Positions 27,813-36,497 of a stretch of 64,000 nt of DNA are shown here, in pieces; the stretch's first letter is position 1, and the number at the start of each line of letters is the position of its first letter. Below the pieces are notes generated by a model. The model had not been told where the DNA came from and did no database searches. It saw nothing but the letters and a program-made list of their open reading frames with translations. The stretch spans positions 1 to 64,000 of the forward strand of contig JAGWAN010000003.1 in the NCBI GenBank assembly GCA_021296345.1. Reading direction: 5' to 3'. The translations under genes and the position numbers were made by a program. This DNA is from Acidimicrobiia bacterium (GTDB taxonomy: Bacteria > Actinomycetota > Acidimicrobiia > Spongiisociales > Spongiisociaceae).

Positions 27813-28685
27813 CTAGAAGCCGAAGAGCGACAGGGCGGTGCCGCCCCGGATATCAGCCCGGTCTTCCGGCGGGATGCCGGGCAGGTAATGATCTACCAGC
27901 GACAACACCTCGGAGTAGCCGGGGTTGTCCTTGATCCAGGGCCAGTCGGATGCGTTGAGCATCCGACTGGCGCCGAAGGCCGCATAGACCCGGTCCACCA
28001 CCTCCTGGACGTCGGGGTACGGAAAGGGGGCCTGGGTGAAGGCATACTGGCCCGACAGGTGCACGTAGAGGTGATCCGGATGCTTGGTGGCCATCTGCTC
28101 GATCAGCTCCAAGGAATCCGGTGGAAGCGGGATGTCGAAGCGGGGACGGCGGTCCTCGTCGATGGCTATCTCCATCCAGATGTCAGGACAGAAGCCCAAG
28201 TGGTTGAGGACCACCTTGAGACCGGGTAGCGACTCCATCACCCCGTCGAGAAGGCCCACCTGGACGGGGTCGCCGTAGAACCACACCTTCATGTCCAGGT
28301 CGCGCATCGCCTCCAAGGCCGGGAACACCGCCAACGAGTCGGGCGCCTGGCCTTCCTCACCACCGAAGCCGTAGAAGCGAAGCCCCTGGATACCGACCTG
28401 CTCCGCTCGCCGGGCTACCTGGCCGGCGCCGTCCTCAGCATCGGTGTCGTAGACGCCCACCCCGGCGAACTTGCCCGGATACTCGACCAGAATCTCCGCG
28501 AGGTAGTGATCGTGGACGGACAGCGGAACGATCACAGCATGGTCCACTCCGGCACCGTCCATGGCCGCCAGGAACTCCTCCGCCGCCTCCTCCCGCTCAA
28601 CCGGGGTCATCGCCTCGAAGACGTCGCGCGGGTACTGCTCGCTAGCCGGCTTAAAAAGATGCAGATGGGCGTCTACTACCGCCAT
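27813..28685 (-). CDS. Amidohydrolase 2-family metal-dependent hydrolase
   Basis: TIM-barrel enzyme of the amidohydrolase-2 (ACMSD-like) group, 290 residues. The first metal motif VDAHLHLF lies at residues 4-11, and KVVLNHLGFCPD and DHLYVHLSGQYA carry further likely ligand or barrel-strand residues; ASDWPWIKDN (near 253) holds the late Asp. Members hydrolyse or decarboxylate small lactones and acids. It follows the alpha/beta hydrolase gene by 24 bases at the end of the peptide-type transporter operon, which suggests that it processes the imported compound. Confidence 0.85.
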   Translation of the reverse strand: MAVVDAHLHLFKPASEQYPRDVFEAMTPVEREEAAEEFLAAMDGAGVDHAVIVPLSVHDHYLAEILVEYPGKFAGVGVYDTDAEDGAGQVARRAEQVGIQGLRFYGFGGEEGQAPDSLAVFPALEAMRDLDMKVWFYGDPVQVGLLDGVMESLPGLKVVLNHLGFCPDIWMEIAIDEDRRPRFDIPLPPDSLELIEQMATKHPDHLYVHLSGQYAFTQAPFPYPDVQEVVDRVYAAFGASRMLNASDWPWIKDNPGYSEVLSLVDHYLPGIPPEDRADIRGGTALSLFGF

Positions 28686-28709
28686 AGTGTCGAACCTCCG
28701 TGTCTTGTC

Positions 28710-29417
28710 CTATTCGTCTCGGGCGTCCGGGCCGGACTCTGCTGCCAGGCGCCTTTCCCGGGCCTCTGTGATCTGGTCGGTGTGGTCGGCGATCCAGGCG
28801 AGATGGTGGCCGGTCAGGTAGCGGCGTAGGAAGGTCACCATGTGCTCGGAGAGCTGTGGCTGATCCTCCAGTAATGGCGGCCCGGTGGCGTCGCTGGCGC
28901 CGCTCACCTGGAGCTTGGGACCCCTCATCCTCGGGTAGATGAAGTCGACCTGGCGCTCGACTTCCTCGTTGAGGGCGCCCTTGATCACCAGGCGCATGGC
29001 GGAGCGGGTGGTGCGCCAGTCGATCTCTCGGGGCGCATCCGGCAGCGGGCTGATCATCACCTGGACGGGCGCGCCCTGATCCACGTTGACGAACAGCATG
29101 GCTTCGGTGACCCGACCGTAGGCGACTAGCGCCACGGGGCCGAACGAAGCGGTCGTCTCCCCCAGCAGCGCCGGGAGGTCCTGCCCCAGCATGCCGGGAT
29201 CGGCATCGCCATCCGACAGGCCGTGGCCTCTCAACTCCACACTGATCACCCGGAACCCGTGAGAAGCCACCCCTGCTGTAACCGGACCCCACGCATCCAG
29301 GTCGCCGCCGTGGTCGTGCAGGAACACGACCGCCGGTCCGTCCACCGGCCACTCGTGGCCCCGGAGAACCAGCCCGTCAGGAAGGCGGATGGCGACGGGG
29401 ACCGGCGCCGCCGGCAT
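28710..29417 (-). CDS. Alpha/beta-fold hydrolase
   Basis: Predicted serine-hydrolase-fold protein of 235 residues. The opening PDGLVLRGHEW...VVFLHDHGGDLDAWGPV (short oxyanion-hole strand) and SVELRGHGLSDGDAD are typical. The expected nucleophile elbow is not clear: the corresponding region reads GPVALVAYGRVTEAM, with Tyr where GxSxG would be expected, so this may be a non-catalytic or divergent member. A late His lies in RYLTGHHLAW. The ATG at 29417 overlaps the stop of the ATPase gene (ATGA); an upstream in-frame start would run deep into that gene and was not chosen. Confidence 0.72.
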   Translation of the reverse strand: MPAAPVPVAIRLPDGLVLRGHEWPVDGPAVVFLHDHGGDLDAWGPVTAGVASHGFRVISVELRGHGLSDGDADPGMLGQDLPALLGETTASFGPVALVAYGRVTEAMLFVNVDQGAPVQVMISPLPDAPREIDWRTTRSAMRLVIKGALNEEVERQVDFIYPRMRGPKLQVSGASDATGPPLLEDQPQLSEHMVTFLRRYLTGHHLAWIADHTDQITEARERRLAAESGPDARDE

Positions 29418-30448
29418 CAAACGGCGAACGGTTGCGGGTTGAAGCACCGGAACACCCGACCGTCCTGGTCCGCGCGCAGCTCCGGCTCTTCGATCCAGCA
29501 GCGATCCAGAGCATGGGGACAGCGCGGGGCGAAGGCGCACCCGGGCGGCATCATCTGGAGGGACGGCACCAGGCCCGGGATCGGATCCAGGCGCTGGCGC
29601 GTGGTGCTCACCTTGGGCAATGCCCGGAGTAGGCCCTGGGTGTAGGGATGGCGCGGGTCCTCGAACAACTCGTCCGCCGGGGCTTGCTCCACGATCTCGC
29701 CGGCGTACATGACCGCCACCCGGTCGGCCACCGCGGCCACCACGGCCAGGTCGTGCGTGATCAGGAGCATGGCCATGTGGCGTTCCCGCTGCTCCGTGAC
29801 GAGCTGGTCGAGGATCTGGGCCTGAACGGTCACATCGAGCGCGGTGGTCGGCTCGTCGGCGATCAGGATGTCGGGGTCCAGCACGAGGGCCATCGCAATC
29901 ATCACCCGCTGCCGCATACCTCCCGAGAGTTGGTGCGGGTACGAATCGAGCCGGGAGATCGGATCGGGCAGGCCCACCTCGGCAAGGGCGTCGCCGGCCA
30001 GCCGGCGAGCTTCCCCCTTGCTCACGTCGCGATGGGCCCTGATCACCTCGACGATCACATCTCCCACCGTGAACACCGGGTCCAGGGAGGTGAGCGGATC
30101 CTGGAAGATCATCGAGATGGAATCTGCCCGGATGCTGCGCATCCGCCTGCCGCTCACGCTCAGCAGATCCTCGCCGCGAAACCGGATCTTCCCTTCCCGG
30201 ACCCGCACCGGCGGGGTGGGTAGCAGGCGCATGATGGAAAGGGCGGTGATGCTCTTACCGCAGCCGCTCTCGCCCACCAGGCAGAGCACCTCGTTGGGGT
30301 AGATGTCGAGCGACAGGCCTCGCACCACATCGAACGACTCCCCCCGGGAGCGGACCATGGTGCGAAGCCCTTCGATCGAGAGCAACGGGCCGGTTACCGG
30401 CTGGTCGCCACCGGATGGCCCGCCGCCGTGATCGGTCACGGTTGTCAT
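29417..30448 (-). CDS. Peptide-type ABC transporter ATP-binding protein (DppD/OppD-like)
   Basis: ATPase of the peptide/nickel importer family. Walker A GESGCGKSITALS is near residue 55, the signature LSGGMRQRVMIAMAL near 165 and Walker B ILIADEPTTALDV near 188. The C-terminal cysteine-rich segment (MMPPGCAFAPRCPHALDRC) is the family's zinc/iron-sulfur-like tail. The partner ATPase DppF/OppF is not encoded in this operon, so either this subunit works as a homodimer or the second ATPase lies elsewhere. It starts one base after the stop of the second B-type permease. Confidence 0.93.
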   Translation of the reverse strand: MTTVTDHGGGPSGGDQPVTGPLLSIEGLRTMVRSRGESFDVVRGLSLDIYPNEVLCLVGESGCGKSITALSIMRLLPTPPVRVREGKIRFRGEDLLSVSGRRMRSIRADSISMIFQDPLTSLDPVFTVGDVIVEVIRAHRDVSKGEARRLAGDALAEVGLPDPISRLDSYPHQLSGGMRQRVMIAMALVLDPDILIADEPTTALDVTVQAQILDQLVTEQRERHMAMLLITHDLAVVAAVADRVAVMYAGEIVEQAPADELFEDPRHPYTQGLLRALPKVSTTRQRLDPIPGLVPSLQMMPPGCAFAPRCPHALDRCWIEEPELRADQDGRVFRCFNPQPFAV

Positions 30449-30449
30449 C

Positions 30450-31367
30450 TCAGCTTCTCCGCAGGCGGGGGTTGACGACCGTGTACCCGACGTCGGCCAG
30501 CCAGTTGGATAGCAGGACGATGGTGATCAGCACCAGCGAGAAGAACTGCGCCACCGGATAATCGCGTCTCAGCACCGCGTTGACCAGCACCTGCCCCAGG
30601 CCGGGCCAACCGAATATCGTCTCGACGACCAGGGCATACCCCACTATCTGCCCGATCCTCAGACCCGCCAGCGACACGATCGGTACCAGCGCGTTGCGGA
30701 AGACGTGGCGACCGATGACCTTCGACTCCGAGAGGCCGCCCGACCGGAGGGTCCGGACGAAGTCCTGGTTGAGGTTCTCCAGCATGGCCGAACGGGTCAT
30801 CCGGACGGTCAGCGCCATACCTTCCATCGCCAGCACCACCGCCGGCAGCACCAACTGTTTGGGACCGCAGCATCCGGCGGAGGGGAGCCACCCCAGCACG
30901 GACGCGAACAACCACACCGCCAGCAGGGCCAGCCAGAAGTTGGGAACGGCCATGCCGGCCACCGAGAAGGTCATGATCCCGCCGTCCCACCACGAGTTCC
31001 TGCGCAGTGAGGCGAGCATGCCCAGGGGGATGCCCACTCCGAACACGAGCACGAAGGCCGCTACCCCGAGGATAAGGCTGTTGCGTCCGTGCTCGGTGAG
31101 CAGCTTGCTGATGTCTGCGTTGTTGGTAAGTGAGTTGCCGAGGTCGCCGCTGAAGAGCCGACCCATATAGTCGAAGTACTGCTCGTGGAACGGGTCGTTC
31201 AACCCGAGTTGCTCGCGCACCGCCTCGCGTTCCTCGGCCGAGGCCGACGCCGGAACTCGAGCCGCCACCGCGTCGCCGCCTGACAGGCGGATGGCGTAGA
31301 ACACCGCCACCGAGGACAACGCCAGCACGATGACCGTATAGATGGTGCGAGCCAGGACACGCTTCAC
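30450..31367 (-). CDS. Peptide-type ABC permease, B subunit (second copy)
   Basis: Inner-membrane permease of the DppB/OppB family, about six helices, 305 residues. The family loop motif is in FVRTLRSGGLSESKVIGRH and the end is GYTVVNPRLRRS. The GTG at 31367 overlaps the stop of the C-type permease (GTGA); the long open frame extending upstream is the out-of-frame shadow of that gene. It is about 70% identical by eye to the B permease at 32362-33288, and the 3' half is also close at nucleotide level, indicating a recent duplication around the C gene. Confidence 0.92.
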   Translation of the reverse strand: MKRVLARTIYTVIVLALSSVAVFYAIRLSGGDAVAARVPASASAEEREAVREQLGLNDPFHEQYFDYMGRLFSGDLGNSLTNNADISKLLTEHGRNSLILGVAAFVLVFGVGIPLGMLASLRRNSWWDGGIMTFSVAGMAVPNFWLALLAVWLFASVLGWLPSAGCCGPKQLVLPAVVLAMEGMALTVRMTRSAMLENLNQDFVRTLRSGGLSESKVIGRHVFRNALVPIVSLAGLRIGQIVGYALVVETIFGWPGLGQVLVNAVLRRDYPVAQFFSLVLITIVLLSNWLADVGYTVVNPRLRRS

Positions 31368-32329
31368 TCCTTGTCCACCCCCTTGGCCTCGTGCCTGAGC
31401 CGGGGGTCGAACACATCTCGCAGGCCGTCGCCGATCAACGACACGGCCAGCACCAGCAGCACGATGGTGACACCGGGAATGGTGGCGCCCCAATGACCGA
31501 CCTGCCCCAACTCGGGCACGTTGTGTTGGAGGTAGTTGCGCCCATCGGAAACCATGCCCCCGAGACTGGGGGTGGGAGGTTGGGCCCCCAGCCCGATGAA
31601 GGAAAGGGCCGCCTCGGCGATGATCGCCACCGCCACGTAGTAGGAGGCCAGCACCAGAGCCGGGGCCAGGATGTTGGGGAATAGGTGGCGCCACATGATG
31701 CGCGAGGTCGAAAGCCCGCCCGCTCGGGCCGCTTCGACGAACTCTCGCTCGCTTAGTGACAGCACCTCGCCTCGGACCACCCGGGCAATGGCGGCTGTGT
31801 TGACCAGCCCAACCGCCAGAATCACCGGGAAAAGGCCTTCCCCCAGACCTCCGGCGAAGAGCACCGCCACCAGGATCAGGGGGAATCCCCACACGAAGTC
31901 GACCGTGCCCCTGATCATTCGATCTCGCCAGCCGCCGAGGAACCCGCCGAACATACCCAGCAGCAGGCCCAACATCAGGGAGAGCACAGTCACGCCCGCC
32001 GCCACCATCAGGCTGACCCGTATCCCGATGAACACCCGCACCGCCAAGTCGCGGCCCAAGTGGTCGGTGCCGAGCAGATGGCCCTCGCTGCCCGGGGGTA
32101 GCAGCGTGGCGGAAAAGCTCTGGAAGTTCGGGTCGGCGCCCGAAATAATCGGACCGAACAGGCCGGTGCCTAGCACGACCAGCCCGAGCACCGACCCCAC
32201 GAGTAGGAGCTTGTTGCGGCGCATCCGACCCAGAGCGGCCCTTGCCGGCCCAACCCGGCGGCTCTCCTCGAACTCGGCTAGCTGGACATTCCAAGCTTCA
32301 AGATGGGTTCGCGTGCTGTCAGCCATCAC
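31364..32329 (-). CDS. Peptide-type ABC permease, C subunit (DppC/OppC-like)
   Basis: Second class of permease in the importer, 321 residues. The N-terminal cytoplasmic stretch (RMRRNKLLLVGSVLGL) and LLGTDHLGRDLAVRVFIG are characteristic of DppC proteins. The EAA-like loop is EFVEAARAGGLSTSRIMWRHLFPN. About six helices are predicted. It lies between two B-type paralogues, 32 bases after the first and overlapping the second by 4 bases. One C subunit with two alternative B partners, or a change of partner during evolution, are both possible. Confidence 0.93.
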   Translation of the reverse strand: MMADSTRTHLEAWNVQLAEFEESRRVGPARAALGRMRRNKLLLVGSVLGLVVLGTGLFGPIISGADPNFQSFSATLLPPGSEGHLLGTDHLGRDLAVRVFIGIRVSLMVAAGVTVLSLMLGLLLGMFGGFLGGWRDRMIRGTVDFVWGFPLILVAVLFAGGLGEGLFPVILAVGLVNTAAIARVVRGEVLSLSEREFVEAARAGGLSTSRIMWRHLFPNILAPALVLASYYVAVAIIAEAALSFIGLGAQPPTPSLGGMVSDGRNYLQHNVPELGQVGHWGATIPGVTIVLLVLAVSLIGDGLRDVFDPRLRHEAKGVDKE

Positions 32330-32361
32330 CCAATCCGCAGAGGTTCGTAAGCATCATACGT

Positions 32362-33288
32362 TCACGATCTGGCAGAGCGCAGGCGCGGATTGGCCAGTTG
32401 GTAGCCCAGATCCGACGCCCAGTTGCCCAGGATCACCAGGATCACCAGCACCAGCGAGAAGAACTGCGCCACCGGGTAGTCCCTCCTCAGCACCGCGTTG
32501 ACCAGCACCTGCCCCAGACCGGGCCAGCCGAATATGGTCTCGACGACCAGGGCATACCCAACGATCTGCCCGATCCGTAGGCCGGCCAGCGATACCAGGG
32601 GAACCATGGCGTTTCGCAGCACGTGGCGCCCGATCACCCGCATCTCGGACAGCCCGCCCGACCGGAGCGTCCGCACGAAATCGCGGTCCAGGTTCTCGAG
32701 CATGGCCGAACGGGTCATCCGAACGGTGAGAGCCAGGCCCTCTGCGGCCAGCACGAACGCCGGCATCACCAACTGTTGGGGACTGCAGCAGCCGGCGGAG
32801 GGGAGCCAGTGGAGGGTGGAGGCGAACAGCCAGACGGCCAGCAGCGCCAACCAGAAGTTGGGGATCGCCATACCGCCCACCGAGAACGTCATGATCGACG
32901 CGTCCACCACGCCGTTGCGGCGCAGCGAGGCCAGGATCCCCAACGGGATGCCTAGGCCGAAGATGATCAGCAGGGCGGCGGCCCCGAGCATCAGGCTGTG
33001 CCGGCCGTGGATGATCAGCATGTCCGATATGGGCGAGCTGTTGGTCAAGGAGTTGCCCAGATCGCCTCGAAGCAGCCGCCCCATGTAGTCGAAGTACTGC
33101 TCGTGGATGGGAAGGTTCAGTCCCCAGAGCTCCCGTAGTTGTTCGCGCGCCTCCAGCGAGGCCGAGCCCGGCTGGATGACGGCGGCCACCGCGTCGCCTC
33201 CCGAGAGCCGGATGGCGTAGAAGACCGCCACCGAGGAGACCGCCACGATGGCCAGCATGTAGGCGGAACGGGCTACCAGCCGCCTCAA
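32362..33288 (-). CDS. Peptide-type ABC permease, B subunit (first copy)
   Basis: DppB/OppB-family inner-membrane permease of 308 residues with SSVAVFYAIRLSGGDAVAA at the first helix, FDYMGRLLRGDLGNSLTNS and the coupling loop FVRTLRSGGLSEMRVIGRH. It precedes the C permease and follows the binding-protein gene. Its sequence is nearly superimposable on the other B copy, including a Cys pair (PSAGCC) in an extracytoplasmic loop. The two copies differ most at the N-terminal helix and in the loop after GDAVAA, where substrate or partner specificity might have diverged. Confidence 0.93.
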   Translation of the reverse strand: MRRLVARSAYMLAIVAVSSVAVFYAIRLSGGDAVAAVIQPGSASLEAREQLRELWGLNLPIHEQYFDYMGRLLRGDLGNSLTNSSPISDMLIIHGRHSLMLGAAALLIIFGLGIPLGILASLRRNGVVDASIMTFSVGGMAIPNFWLALLAVWLFASTLHWLPSAGCCSPQQLVMPAFVLAAEGLALTVRMTRSAMLENLDRDFVRTLRSGGLSEMRVIGRHVLRNAMVPLVSLAGLRIGQIVGYALVVETIFGWPGLGQVLVNAVLRRDYPVAQFFSLVLVILVILGNWASDLGYQLANPRLRSARS

Positions 33289-33306
33289 AGCCGGGCGCTC
33301 CTACGG

Positions 33307-33334
33307 AAAAGGGCCGCGCCGGAGCGCGACCCTT
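33307..33334 (-). terminator. Intrinsic-terminator-like hairpin between binding protein and permease
   Basis: On the minus strand an 11-bp stem with one mismatch (AAGGGTCGCGC / GCGCGGCCCTT), a TCCG loop and a following TTTT run lie in the 82-base gap after the binding-protein gene. Partial termination or 3' protection here would make binding protein more abundant than the membrane components. Confidence 0.65.
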
Positions 33335-33370
33335 CCTCGATCCGAATACCGGCAAGGCTCGTCCAGAACC

Positions 33371-35212
33371 TTAGGCCTCGATCCAGGTGTCGTTGTAGTA
33401 CGGGTAGAGGTTCCACACGAAGGGCTGCCATCCGTGCACCTTGTTGTTGTGTACGAAGGTGGCGTTCTGGTTCATGAGCGGGATGTACGGAAGCTCCTCG
33501 GCCCAGGCCAGCTGGAACTGGGAAGCCGCCGCCTGTGCCTGCGCATCGGTGGCAGATGTCTGCCAGCTGGCGATGGCATCGTCGACCCGCGGCTCCACGG
33601 CGTGCGAGAAGTTCGGCACCGGGATGAACTGGGATCCACCGAAGAGGATCAGCACGTCCAGCGGGATCGGCCACAGCCAGAAGAAAAGCGACATCTCGAC
33701 CGAATCCCGACCCGGGCCGCTCTGCTGCTCGAAGGCGAGCGCTCGGTCGACCACGTCGAGGTTGGCCCTGACGCCGACATTGGCGAACTGGGCCTGTACC
33801 GCTTCGGCCACCGACTTCTGCACCGTCTCGTCCTCGACGAGATAGCGAAACTCGAACCTTACCCCGTCGCGCTCCCGGACACCGCCGCTGCCCATCGTCC
33901 ATCCGGCCCGGTCCAGCTTCTGGTTGGCCAGATCGAGATCGAACTGGTTGTACTGCTCGACCGCCGACTCGTAGTTCCGGTCGGTGGTGGGGAACGGACC
34001 GTAGGTCGCGGCGCCGTTGCCGAACAGGATGGCCTGGACCATGCCCTCCCGATCCAACGCGTGGGACAGGCCCTGGCGGGTCAACCGGTCACCGAAGTAC
34101 TCGGGATAGTCACGGTTCATCGCCAGGTGGTATCCCGACCACTCGGGATGCCGGATCACCGTCAGGTCGGAGTTGGACTCGAGGCGCCCGATGTCCTGGT
34201 GGGCAGGGTTGATCAGGGTATCGATGTCGCCGTTCTCAAGCTGGGTGGCCCGCTGGCCTGCCTCGGTGATGACCGTCCACCGGATAGCGTCCAGATGGGC
34301 CGGGCCCTTGTTCTCGAAGAACGGGGTCTGGGAACCGGGGTAGTCGGCCCAGCGCCGGACCAGCACGTGGCTCCCCGGTACCCACTCCTCATGGGTGAAG
34401 GGACCGGTGCCGTCAGCCAGCTCGGTGCCGTAGGTCGATGCGGCGTTGAGCTCGCCATCGGCCGTGATCGAGTGCTCCTTCCAGGTGTTGATGTTGACGA
34501 TCCGCCAGTACCCGGTCTTGTGCGGGCCGAGTGCCCCCACCCAGGGGTTCTTCATCTTCATGACGACATCGTTGCCGTCCGCCTCGTAGGTGTCGACCGG
34601 CGCCGCCAGGCCGGCGATGAAGCTGTAGGCCTGGATAGACCGGTAGAACTCGGCGACCATCTCGGCGTCGATGGTTCCGCCGGAGTGCGACAGCTTGCCC
34701 TCCGGAATGGTGAACCGGTACTCGAGACCGTCGTCTGACCCCGAGTATCCCGACGCGAACTGGGGCACGGTGGCGCCGCTCGGATCGTTTGACAGGATCG
34801 CCTCGTAGATGGCGAAGAACGCCGGGTCGTACCAGTTGGTGGTCGCCGGATCGTGCTTGGAAACGTCCCGGTTGTAACCCTCACGCAGTGTGCCGCCCGT
34901 GACCGGGCCCATCATCGCCGCTTCGGTTGTCGCGGTCGTCTCCGCCGGCGCGGCCGCCTGGGTGGTGGTGGCGCCGTCATCCGAGGGGGCTGCGGTGGTG
35001 GCGGTAGTGGCGGCGGTGGTAGCAACGGCTTCGGGCTCGTCGTCCCCGCCACAGGCTGCAAGTATCGACGCCGCGGCCGCTACTCCCACGCCGGCAACAC
35101 CCAGACGCTTCATGAACTGGCGCCGCCCGATCTTCTTGGCCATGTACTGCTCGGTGAGTTCGGTCACCTCCGGACCCAGGTCCGGATCCATCCAAGAGTT
35201 GCCCATAACCAA
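33371..35212 (-). CDS. Peptide/nickel-type ABC substrate-binding lipoprotein, Tat-exported
   Basis: Family 5 extracellular solute-binding protein, 613 residues. The signal has an unusually long first segment, then a twin-arginine motif (GRRQFMKRLG, near residue 28), a weakly hydrophobic stretch and a lipobox (ILAAC, Cys about 54). A Thr/Ala-rich linker of about 50 residues separates the anchor from the binding domain, which shows family landmarks such as YRFTIPEGKLSHSG, GTGPFTHEEW and ARQGLSHALDREG-like segments. First gene of the leftward importer operon. Tat export implies folding or cofactor binding before export; the ligand is not known. Confidence 0.92.
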   Translation of the reverse strand: MVMGNSWMDPDLGPEVTELTEQYMAKKIGRRQFMKRLGVAGVGVAAAASILAACGGDDEPEAVATTAATTATTAAPSDDGATTTQAAAPAETTATTEAAMMGPVTGGTLREGYNRDVSKHDPATTNWYDPAFFAIYEAILSNDPSGATVPQFASGYSGSDDGLEYRFTIPEGKLSHSGGTIDAEMVAEFYRSIQAYSFIAGLAAPVDTYEADGNDVVMKMKNPWVGALGPHKTGYWRIVNINTWKEHSITADGELNAASTYGTELADGTGPFTHEEWVPGSHVLVRRWADYPGSQTPFFENKGPAHLDAIRWTVITEAGQRATQLENGDIDTLINPAHQDIGRLESNSDLTVIRHPEWSGYHLAMNRDYPEYFGDRLTRQGLSHALDREGMVQAILFGNGAATYGPFPTTDRNYESAVEQYNQFDLDLANQKLDRAGWTMGSGGVRERDGVRFEFRYLVEDETVQKSVAEAVQAQFANVGVRANLDVVDRALAFEQQSGPGRDSVEMSLFFWLWPIPLDVLILFGGSQFIPVPNFSHAVEPRVDDAIASWQTSATDAQAQAAASQFQLAWAEELPYIPLMNQNATFVHNNKVHGWQPFVWNLYPYYNDTWIEA

Positions 35213-35313
35213 TATCCTCCTTCGCTCGCGCCACTGACGCTAACTCGATATCTTATCCTGTTGCTCGCTACGGCGTTTAGCAAAGTTCACATCGGATCGG
35301 TAAAGGCGGAAAA

Positions 35314-36276
35314 ATGGAACGTTTCCTGGTGACAGGATCAGCCGGTTGTATCGGTGCCTGGGCGGTTCATGAGCTGGTCAGGGAGGGAACTCCGGTAGTC
35401 ACGTTCGACATAAGCGATACCCCCCATCGCCTGCGGCTCCTGCTGGACGAGGACGAGCTCTCCGCCGTCCGGTTCCGCCAGGGTGACATTCGCGACAGCG
35501 AGGCGGTCGAGGCGGCGATCACGGACAACCGGATCACCCACGTGGTCCACCTCGCCGCCCTCCAGGTCCCGTTCTGCATGGCCGATCCGGTCAACGGCTC
35601 ACGGGTCAACGTCACCGGCACCCTGAACGTCCTGGAGGCGGCCCGACAGACCGACGGGCGGGTCCGGGGCGTTACCTATGCGAGCTCGATCGGGGTGTTC
35701 GGCCCCGCCGAGATGTATGAAGGCGGGGTGGTCTACGACGATTCCCCCGCCGCGCCGGCCACGCTCTACGGGGCCTACAAGCAGGCCAACGAGTGGACCG
35801 CCCGGATCTACGGCGCGGACTGGGGAGTCGGCTCGGTGGGCCTGAGACCCTCCGTCATCTACGGCCTGGGACGTGATCAGGGTCTCACCTCGGCGGCCAC
35901 GATGGCCATGCTTTCCGCAGCGGCCGGAGTCACGGGCCACATCAACCACGGCGGAACGGTCACCTACCAGCACGCCCAGGACATGGCCCGCATCTTCATC
36001 GCCGCGGCCCGCCTCGAGGCCGACCGCGCCCTGGTCCACAACGTAGGCGGCCCGGTGGCTCACATCTCGGAGGTGGCGGAGGCGATCGACGCCGCCGCTC
36101 CCGGAATCGAGACCACCTTTGACGATGCGCCCTTCCCGCTTCCATCGACCATCGACGGCGCCGGCCTCGAGCGCGTCATCGACATTCCCCAGCGCCCGCT
36201 GGCGGAGGGAATTGCCGGGACGGTCGATGCCTTCGGCCGGTTGCTCGCCGAGGGCCGGGTCCAGCCCCCGGCCTAG
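35314..36276 (+). CDS. NAD-dependent epimerase/dehydratase family (extended SDR)
   Basis: Nucleotide-sugar or small-molecule SDR enzyme, 320 residues. The cofactor motif GSAGCIG is at residues 8-14, the acidic residue ending strand two is in VVTFDIS, and the catalytic pair is Y-x3-K in LYGAYKQANEW (near 150) with Ser in TYASSIGVFG. C-terminal substrate-binding residues are less typical (LPSTIDGAGLERVID). It is transcribed away from the importer operon, with a 101-base divergent gap holding both promoters. Substrate unknown. Confidence 0.88.
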   Translation: MERFLVTGSAGCIGAWAVHELVREGTPVVTFDISDTPHRLRLLLDEDELSAVRFRQGDIRDSEAVEAAITDNRITHVVHLAALQVPFCMADPVNGSRVNVTGTLNVLEAARQTDGRVRGVTYASSIGVFGPAEMYEGGVVYDDSPAAPATLYGAYKQANEWTARIYGADWGVGSVGLRPSVIYGLGRDQGLTSAATMAMLSAAAGVTGHINHGGTVTYQHAQDMARIFIAAARLEADRALVHNVGGPVAHISEVAEAIDAAAPGIETTFDDAPFPLPSTIDGAGLERVIDIPQRPLAEGIAGTVDAFGRLLAEGRVQPPA

Positions 36277-36370
36277 ATAGTGGTCGGTGGCCAGTGGGTT
36301 CCTATATCAAAGGTCAGTGGTATCTATTGACTGGTAACTAGCGACCGGCAACTGGCCATTACCAACTACC
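36274..36370. repeat. Intergenic GTGG/TTGG-type repeat element, site 3
   Basis: Starts with the TAG stop codon of the epimerase gene: TAGATAGTGGTCGGTGGCC, then GGTCAGTGG and ACTGGTAACTAGCGACC, ending in CTGGCCATTACCAACTACC. The first part (GGTCGGTGGCCAGTGG) is nearly the reverse complement of the last, so the element can fold into an imperfect long hairpin of about 90 bases. Confidence 0.55.
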
Positions 36371-36497
36371 AAACAAGGGTATGGACAAGCCCGCCGTTTC
36401 GCGATAACTGGAGGGGAGGGATCGGAACACCCGACCCCGACCACCAGTTTCGGGCCGGCCTCCGGAGACGGCGACCGGGAAGCGAAAGGAGACCGAG

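Noticed and set aside
31368-32294. In-frame 5' extension of the second B permease
   Set aside because: The extension is the out-of-frame shadow of the C permease gene and shows no membrane-protein character; the GTG at 31367 gives a normal B permease start.
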